Source: Pseudomonas syringae pv. cilantro (GTDB lineage Bacteria; Pseudomonadota; Gammaproteobacteria; Pseudomonadales; Pseudomonadaceae). From it: DNA of 39,684 bases. This document shows, piece after piece, positions 35,215 to 39,684 of the stretch (the first letter of the stretch is position 1; each line of letters begins with the position of its first letter). The notes under the pieces are model-generated. The model was not told where the DNA came from, did no database searches, and worked only from the letters and a program-made list of their open reading frames with translations. Both the position numbers and the translations under genes were made by a program. Location: the NCBI RefSeq assembly GCF_001293775.1, contig NZ_LGLN01000033.1:55308-94991 (forward strand), in the 5' to 3' direction.

Positions 35215-35889
35215 ATGACCAACGTATTTTTTTCAGCATTACTGGCTGGATTATGGATAGCATCGGCCGCCACAGCATCGGCCGCGACCTTTACTGCACA
35301 AATGCTCGACAGCCGGGGCAAGCCTCTCGCTGATGCAGTGGTAACGCTCAAAGGGCCACCCGGTGCTGCACCCGTTGTGCTTCAGGCGTCGATGGATCAG
35401 CGCGACCAGGAGTTTTCACCCTACGTGCTGGCGGTGCACACCGGTACGCACGTCAAGTTTCCCAATAGCGACAACATTCGCCATCAGGTGTATTCGTTTT
35501 CCCCTGCGAAACGTTTTGAATTGCGTCTTTATGAAGGCACCCCGTCGGAACCGTTGCTGTTCGACAAGCCTGGCGTCGTGGTTCTCGGTTGCAACATTCA
35601 TGACTGGATGGTGGGTTATATCTACGTGACCGACGAGCCATGGTTCGGCGTTACGGACAGCAAAGGCCTGCTGAAGCTCGACCAGGTCCCTGCCGGGCAC
35701 TATGCCGCCACCCTCTGGCACCCGCAGCTTGAAAATATGCAGCCCGTGTCGGGTGGCGAGTTCGAGGTGCCCGCTACAGGCCTCGTTCAGCGCTTCAAGC
35801 TGGAGGTCGAGGCGAAAGCGGAGGACAAACCAGCCAGGCCGGCGTCCGGCGGGTTTGGTGACGCCTTTCACAAGGCCGCTCATGAATGA
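35215..35889 (+). CDS. Periplasmic cupredoxin-like protein (methylamine utilization type)
   Basis: A 224-residue protein with a signal peptide (MTNVFFSALLAGLWIASAATA...). It carries a plastocyanin-like domain with a complete set of type 1 copper ligands: His90 (NIRHQVYSF), Cys126, His129 and Met132 in LGCNIHDWM. A carboxypeptidase-regulatory-like segment follows (KLDQVPAGHYAATLWHP), then an Ala/Lys-rich tail. Databases call similar proteins methylamine utilization proteins, but no methylamine genes are nearby. It probably binds copper and passes electrons or senses redox state in the periplasm. It overlaps the next gene by 4 bases (ATGA). Confidence 0.85.
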   Translation: MTNVFFSALLAGLWIASAATASAATFTAQMLDSRGKPLADAVVTLKGPPGAAPVVLQASMDQRDQEFSPYVLAVHTGTHVKFPNSDNIRHQVYSFSPAKRFELRLYEGTPSEPLLFDKPGVVVLGCNIHDWMVGYIYVTDEPWFGVTDSKGLLKLDQVPAGHYAATLWHPQLENMQPVSGGEFEVPATGLVQRFKLEVEAKAEDKPARPASGGFGDAFHKAAHE

Positions 35890-38240
35890 AGCTTAAAATC
35901 AGCTTTCAGGCGCGTATCGCCGGGGTTCTGATTGCCCTGTTGCTGATTGTCGTGGGCGCAGTGTTTCTGGCGGTCAAGTTCGCGACCGGCGATGCAGTGC
36001 GCACCCAGGCGCAGGCGCAACTGGAAGTTGGTAGCCGGGTGTTTGAACGCCTGATAGATCTGCGCGGCAAGCGCTTGCGGGACGGCGTGCAGTTGCTGGC
36101 TGCCGACTTCGGCTTTCGCGATGCGGTGGCCAGCTCTGACGCATCGACGATTCGCTCGGTACTGCTTAACCACGGCAAGCGGATCAATGCCAGTGACATG
36201 TTCCTGCTGGGCATGGACGGTGTGGTGATTGCCAGCACCATTCCCGACGTGCCAGAGGGCTCCAGATTCATCTACGACCAGGCGCTGCGCAATGCCAAAC
36301 GCGCCGGGCAGTCCGTATTGATCATTCCCGGTGGCGGGACACCGCATTTGCTGGTGGAAAGTACCGTGCTGGCGCCGTTGCCGATCGGTCGGGTGGTCAT
36401 GGGATTCGCCATCGACAGCAACATTGCCGAAGAACTGCGCTCGCTCAGCGGCCTGGAAGTGTCTTTCCTCACGGTGGAAAACGGTGAACCCGGCAGCTTG
36501 ATCAGCACCCAGTCGCCCGCGATGCATGAAGGGCTGGTCGAACTGATGAGAAACTCCTCCGGCGGTCAGATGCGCGTCACCGAACAGGCCAACCAGAAAT
36601 TCCTCAGTCAGACCCTGATGCTGGCCAACACCGGCAATGCCGGCGACGGGCAAGTGATAGCGCTGTTGCAAAGCCCGCTGGACAAGGCTTTTCAAGCCTT
36701 TGCGCCGCTGGATGAAAAGATTTTCTGGATTTCCATGGCCGCCTTGCTGGCGTCCTTGATCGGCACGCTGGCACTGGCGCGCAGCGTTTCGTTACCGGTG
36801 CGGGCTCTGGCGATTGCCGCCAAGCGCATCGGCGACGGTGATTATGAAACCCCGGTCAACATGGCCCGCGACGATGAGCTGGGCATGCTCGCTGATGCCA
36901 TCAACACCATGCAGCATGGCATCGCCGTGCGCGAGAGCCAGCTTGCGCATAACGCGCTGCATGACAACCTGACCGGCCTGCCCAACCGGGCGCTGGTCAT
37001 GGAGCGTCTGGGCAGCGCGATTGCTGCCGAGCGCCCGGTTGCGCTGCTTTACCTGGGTATCAGCAATCTCGCGGCGATCAGTGAAAGCGCGGGTGCCGAG
37101 GGGGTGGAGCCGTTGTTGCTTCAGGTCGGGCAACGCCTGCAAGGCATTCTGCGTGCTGGCGATACAGTTGCCCGGCTGGCCGCCACCGAGTTTCTGCTAC
37201 TGCTGGACAACACCACCAGCGACGGCGCCGTGGGCATGGGCGACGCCGTGCAACGTTCGCTCGCCGGGTTGCCGCGCATCGACAATCTGGATCTGGCGCT
37301 TGAATGCTGTGTCGGCATCACGGTGTACCCGGAACACGGTGGCTCTGCTCACGAGCTGGTCAGTCGTGCCGCGATTGCCCGCAAAGACGCGACCTTCCTG
37401 CCTGGCCGTCTGCAGATTTATCAAGACGGTCGTGACCTTGCCCACCAGCGCCAGATCTGTCTGATTCGTGACCTGCGCAAGGCACCGCAGAACGGCGAGC
37501 TGACGCTGCATTACCAGCCCAAGCTGGATATCCGCCAAGGCTATGTGCGGCAGGCCGAAGCCTTGCTACGCTGGGTTCACCCACGGTTCGGCAATGTATC
37601 GCCGGCCGAATTCATCGTGCTGGCCGAGCGCACCGGCAGCATTCATCTGCTGACTGACTGGGTCATCGAAGAAGCGTTTCGCCAGTTAGCCGACTGGCGC
37701 CAGCGCGGGCTGGTGTTGCAGGTGTCGGTCAACATCTCTGCCGATGATTTGTTGAGCGGGGACCTGGCGGGGTACGTCATGCGCTTGATCAAGCAATATG
37801 GCGTGCCTGCCGAGCAGTTGGTGTTCGAAATCACCGAAAGCGCAGTCATGAGTGAGCCGGAAAAGGCGCTGATTGTTCTGCACCGCCTGCGCGATTGCGG
37901 CATCAGCTTGTCGATCGATGACTTCGGCACTGGTTACTCGTCACTGGCGCACTTGAAGCGACTGCCGGTGCAGGAACTGAAAATCGACCAATCCTTCGTG
38001 CGCGATCTGGATGAAACCAGTGAAGACGCTGTGATTGTGCGTTCAACCATCGAAATGAGCCACAACCTTGGGCTCAAGGTCGTGGCCGAAGGCGTTGAAT
38101 ATCAACACAGTCTGGACTTGCTCCGACGCTGGCATTGCGACACGGCACAGGGTTACCTGATCAGCCGTCCGCTGCCGGCGGCCGCCTTTGAAGCATGGAT
38201 TGCCAAGTCTCAGGTGTCACCCGGCGTTAGGGTGAACTAA
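35886..38240 (+). CDS. Membrane sensor with degenerate GGDEF and intact EAL domain (probable c-di-GMP phosphodiesterase)
   Basis: A 784-residue protein. Membrane segment at about 10-32, a periplasmic Cache-like sensor to about 275, a second membrane segment (about 278-300), HAMP, GGDEF to about 520, then EAL. The GGDEF signature is replaced (RLAATEF where RxGGDEF is expected), and upstream metal-binding residues are also changed, so cyclase activity is unlikely. The EAL domain keeps EALLRW, DDFGTGYSSL, KIDQSF and VAEGVE, so it should hydrolyse cyclic-di-GMP. It is encoded between the cupredoxin and the DUF3034 gene with overlap or 3-base gaps. Confidence 0.92.
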   Translation: MKLKISFQARIAGVLIALLLIVVGAVFLAVKFATGDAVRTQAQAQLEVGSRVFERLIDLRGKRLRDGVQLLAADFGFRDAVASSDASTIRSVLLNHGKRINASDMFLLGMDGVVIASTIPDVPEGSRFIYDQALRNAKRAGQSVLIIPGGGTPHLLVESTVLAPLPIGRVVMGFAIDSNIAEELRSLSGLEVSFLTVENGEPGSLISTQSPAMHEGLVELMRNSSGGQMRVTEQANQKFLSQTLMLANTGNAGDGQVIALLQSPLDKAFQAFAPLDEKIFWISMAALLASLIGTLALARSVSLPVRALAIAAKRIGDGDYETPVNMARDDELGMLADAINTMQHGIAVRESQLAHNALHDNLTGLPNRALVMERLGSAIAAERPVALLYLGISNLAAISESAGAEGVEPLLLQVGQRLQGILRAGDTVARLAATEFLLLLDNTTSDGAVGMGDAVQRSLAGLPRIDNLDLALECCVGITVYPEHGGSAHELVSRAAIARKDATFLPGRLQIYQDGRDLAHQRQICLIRDLRKAPQNGELTLHYQPKLDIRQGYVRQAEALLRWVHPRFGNVSPAEFIVLAERTGSIHLLTDWVIEEAFRQLADWRQRGLVLQVSVNISADDLLSGDLAGYVMRLIKQYGVPAEQLVFEITESAVMSEPEKALIVLHRLRDCGISLSIDDFGTGYSSLAHLKRLPVQELKIDQSFVRDLDETSEDAVIVRSTIEMSHNLGLKVVAEGVEYQHSLDLLRRWHCDTAQGYLISRPLPAAAFEAWIAKSQVSPGVRVN

Positions 38241-38243
38241 GTC

Positions 38244-39107
38244 ATGTCCTATAAAATCTCGTTGCTGTTGGGCTGTGTTCTGGGCGCTTTCGCACCGCTT
38301 GTACTGGCTGACAACGGTCGCTTGATTGCCACCGGAGGCGCTACCAGCATCGAAGGCAGCGCTGGCGGCGGCATCACGCCATGGGCGGTGATCACCGGCT
38401 ACAGCGAGCAGGGCGAGTGGGGCGCAACCGCCTTCGCCACGCATGTCAATCTGCCGGATTACAACCTGGACGTGGCGGGCCTGGCGTTCGCTTACGGCAA
38501 CCGCATCGAGCTGTCCTACGCTCACCAGCGTTTTGATATCAGCCCTTTGCAGCACCGGCTCAGCTTGCCGGACGATAACCTCAGCCAAGACGTGTTCGGC
38601 GTCAAACTGCGGCTGTTCGGCGACCTGATCTACGACAGCCTGCCGCAGGTGTCGTTGGGCGTGCAGTACAAACATCAGAATGACTTTCTCATCCCCAGCC
38701 TGGTCGGCGCGCAGCGCGATTCGGACGTCGAAGGCTACCTGACGGCCAGTCGGCTGTTCATGGGCGCTGTGTTTGGCTACAACGTGGTGGTCAACGGTGG
38801 AGTGCGTTACAGCCGCGCCAACGAAACCGGCCTGCTCGGTTTTGGCGGTGACCGGCGCGACCGCCGCAGCGTGCTCAAAGAGGGGTCGGTAGCGGTCCTG
38901 TTCAACCCGCACTGGGCGCTGGGTGTCGAGTATCGCGAGAAGCCGGACAACCTTTCGTTCGCGGGCGAAAGCGACTGGGCGGACGTGTTCGTCGGGTATT
39001 TCCCCAACAAGCACCTGTCCGTTGTGTTGGCCTACGCGCGTCTGGGTGAAATCGTCACGCTGGATAACCAGAACGGCACCTATCTGTCCGTGCAGGGGAG
39101 CTTTTGA
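38244..39107 (+). CDS. DUF3034 outer-membrane beta-barrel-like protein
   Basis: A 287-residue protein with a signal peptide (MSYKISLLLGCVLGAFAPLVLA) and a mature part of alternating aromatic/polar strands ending in LSVQGSF, a terminal Phe as in outer-membrane barrels. It begins GRLIATGGATSIEGSAGGGI and has several Tyr/Gly-rich segments typical of DUF3034. Location in the outer membrane is inferred. It starts 3 bases after the EAL gene, and its TGA overlaps the next ATG by one base. Confidence 0.85.
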   Translation: MSYKISLLLGCVLGAFAPLVLADNGRLIATGGATSIEGSAGGGITPWAVITGYSEQGEWGATAFATHVNLPDYNLDVAGLAFAYGNRIELSYAHQRFDISPLQHRLSLPDDNLSQDVFGVKLRLFGDLIYDSLPQVSLGVQYKHQNDFLIPSLVGAQRDSDVEGYLTASRLFMGAVFGYNVVVNGGVRYSRANETGLLGFGGDRRDRRSVLKEGSVAVLFNPHWALGVEYREKPDNLSFAGESDWADVFVGYFPNKHLSVVLAYARLGEIVTLDNQNGTYLSVQGSF

Positions 39108-39529
39108 TGCGGCGTTTGTTTATTTGCCTGATGCTGGCGGTCCTGGCCGCTTGCGCCCAGCAGCCTGTGAAGGACGATAGCCTTTATCAGGACCTCGGCC
39201 AGCGCGCCGGTATTCAGCGCATCGTCGAAGGCATGCTGATCAATGTGGCCAGGGACGAGCGCATCGTCGAACGCTTCAAAAGGGTCAACATTGTGTTGTT
39301 GCGCGACAGCCTGGTCGACAAGCTCTGCGCTGAAACCGGCGGGCCTTGCCGCTATACCGGCGACAGCATGGCTGAATCCCACAAAGGCCAGAACCTGACG
39401 CCCAGCGACTTCAACGCACTGGTCGAAAACCTGATCGCCTCGATGGACGCCGAGCACATCCCAGTCCCCGTACAAAACCGCCTCATCGCCCGACTGGCGC
39501 CGATGCGGGGTGAGGTGATTGGCAAGTGA
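39107..39529 (+). CDS. Group 1 truncated haemoglobin lipoprotein
   Basis: A 140-residue protein with a lipoprotein signal (lipobox LAAC near residues 13-16) and a truncated globin domain. The first helix motif SLYQDLGQRAGIQRIVEG and the block GGPCRYTGDSMAESHKG are present, with the proximal His at residue 92 as heme ligand. It is expected to bind heme with O2 or NO, but outside the cytoplasm, which is unusual for this family. The start is the ATG at 39107; a TTG one codon earlier is less likely. It ends the four-gene operon. Confidence 0.9.
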   Translation: MRRLFICLMLAVLAACAQQPVKDDSLYQDLGQRAGIQRIVEGMLINVARDERIVERFKRVNIVLLRDSLVDKLCAETGGPCRYTGDSMAESHKGQNLTPSDFNALVENLIASMDAEHIPVPVQNRLIARLAPMRGEVIGK

Positions 39530-39684
39530 AATGACGCGCTGCGTCAAATCTGTGCTGCTGAACAACGTCATGTCTTGCACGTAGTCACTGCATGTAAACG
39601 AAAGCGCTCTTTCATCGCGATGGCACTGACGACGCAGAGTGCTACGTAAGTGACGGCTGAGCCCTGACACTGATCCGGGTGATG
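39530..39684. other. Intergenic end of window
   Basis: The last 155 bases hold no supported gene. No clear terminator follows the globin gene: the sequence shows only short imperfect inverted repeats and no T-run. Confidence 0.5.

Noticed and set aside
1..39684. CRISPR arrays, tRNA or rRNA genes, insertion sequences, prophage genes
   Set aside because: No regularly spaced repeats, tRNA-like cloverleaf, rRNA sequence, transposase or phage protein was recognised in the window.

Overview
The window looks like a chromosome segment of a Pseudomonas, most probably of the P. syringae group. The gene order ung - abrB-like - tctABC / tctDE - HDOD - ygfZ / sdhE - ygfX / nadB / algU-mucA-mucB-mucD - lepA-lepB-DUF4845-rnc-era-recO-pdxJ / cmoAB - icp - lon-like is the conserved Pseudomonas order. 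The algU cluster lacks mucC, as described for P. syringae, and REP-type repeats of the kind common in fluorescent pseudomonads are present. No RNA genes, insertion sequences, prophage or CRISPR arrays were seen.

Left part (1-6790, minus strand): a nitrogen-scavenging operon reading right to left. It has a sigma-54 type promoter, a guanidine-I (ykkC) riboswitch with an overlapping terminator, an ABC transporter (binding protein, permease, ATPase), two DUF1989 proteins, and a biotin-dependent carboxylase that runs off the left edge. Such genes are usually labelled urea carboxylase and urea carboxylase-associated. The riboswitch and published work on this family point to guanidine assimilation: guanidine is carboxylated, then carboxyguanidine is deiminated by the DUF1989 pair. 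The carboxylase frame reads through a REP pair just after its AHS2 domain.

Middle (7129-19367): a small Tyr/Gly/Arg-rich lipoprotein, uracil-DNA glycosylase, an AbrB-family membrane protein, a tripartite tricarboxylate transporter (TctABC) and its divergent two-component system (TctDE). The OpdH porin found here in P. aeruginosa is missing, and Crc/Hfq-type CA motifs sit before tctC. Next come an HDOD protein, YgfZ, SdhE-YgfX, and NadB, whose 3' end overlaps ygfX.

Right part (19865-39684): the envelope-stress/alginate regulators AlgU, MucA, MucB and MucD, all intact, so a non-mucoid regulatory state is expected. The lepA-to-pdxJ housekeeping operon follows, covering translation, signal peptidase, RNase III, Era, RecO and vitamin B6. 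Then come the wobble-uridine modification pair CmoA/CmoB, a chagasin-like inhibitor lipoprotein, and a second Lon-type protease with a clear sigma-32 promoter. The last block is a tight four-gene operon: a periplasmic cupredoxin, a membrane protein with a degenerate GGDEF plus an intact EAL domain, a DUF3034 beta-barrel-like protein and a truncated-haemoglobin lipoprotein. It looks like an envelope redox or gas sensing system tied to cyclic-di-GMP and is the best candidate here for an undescribed system.
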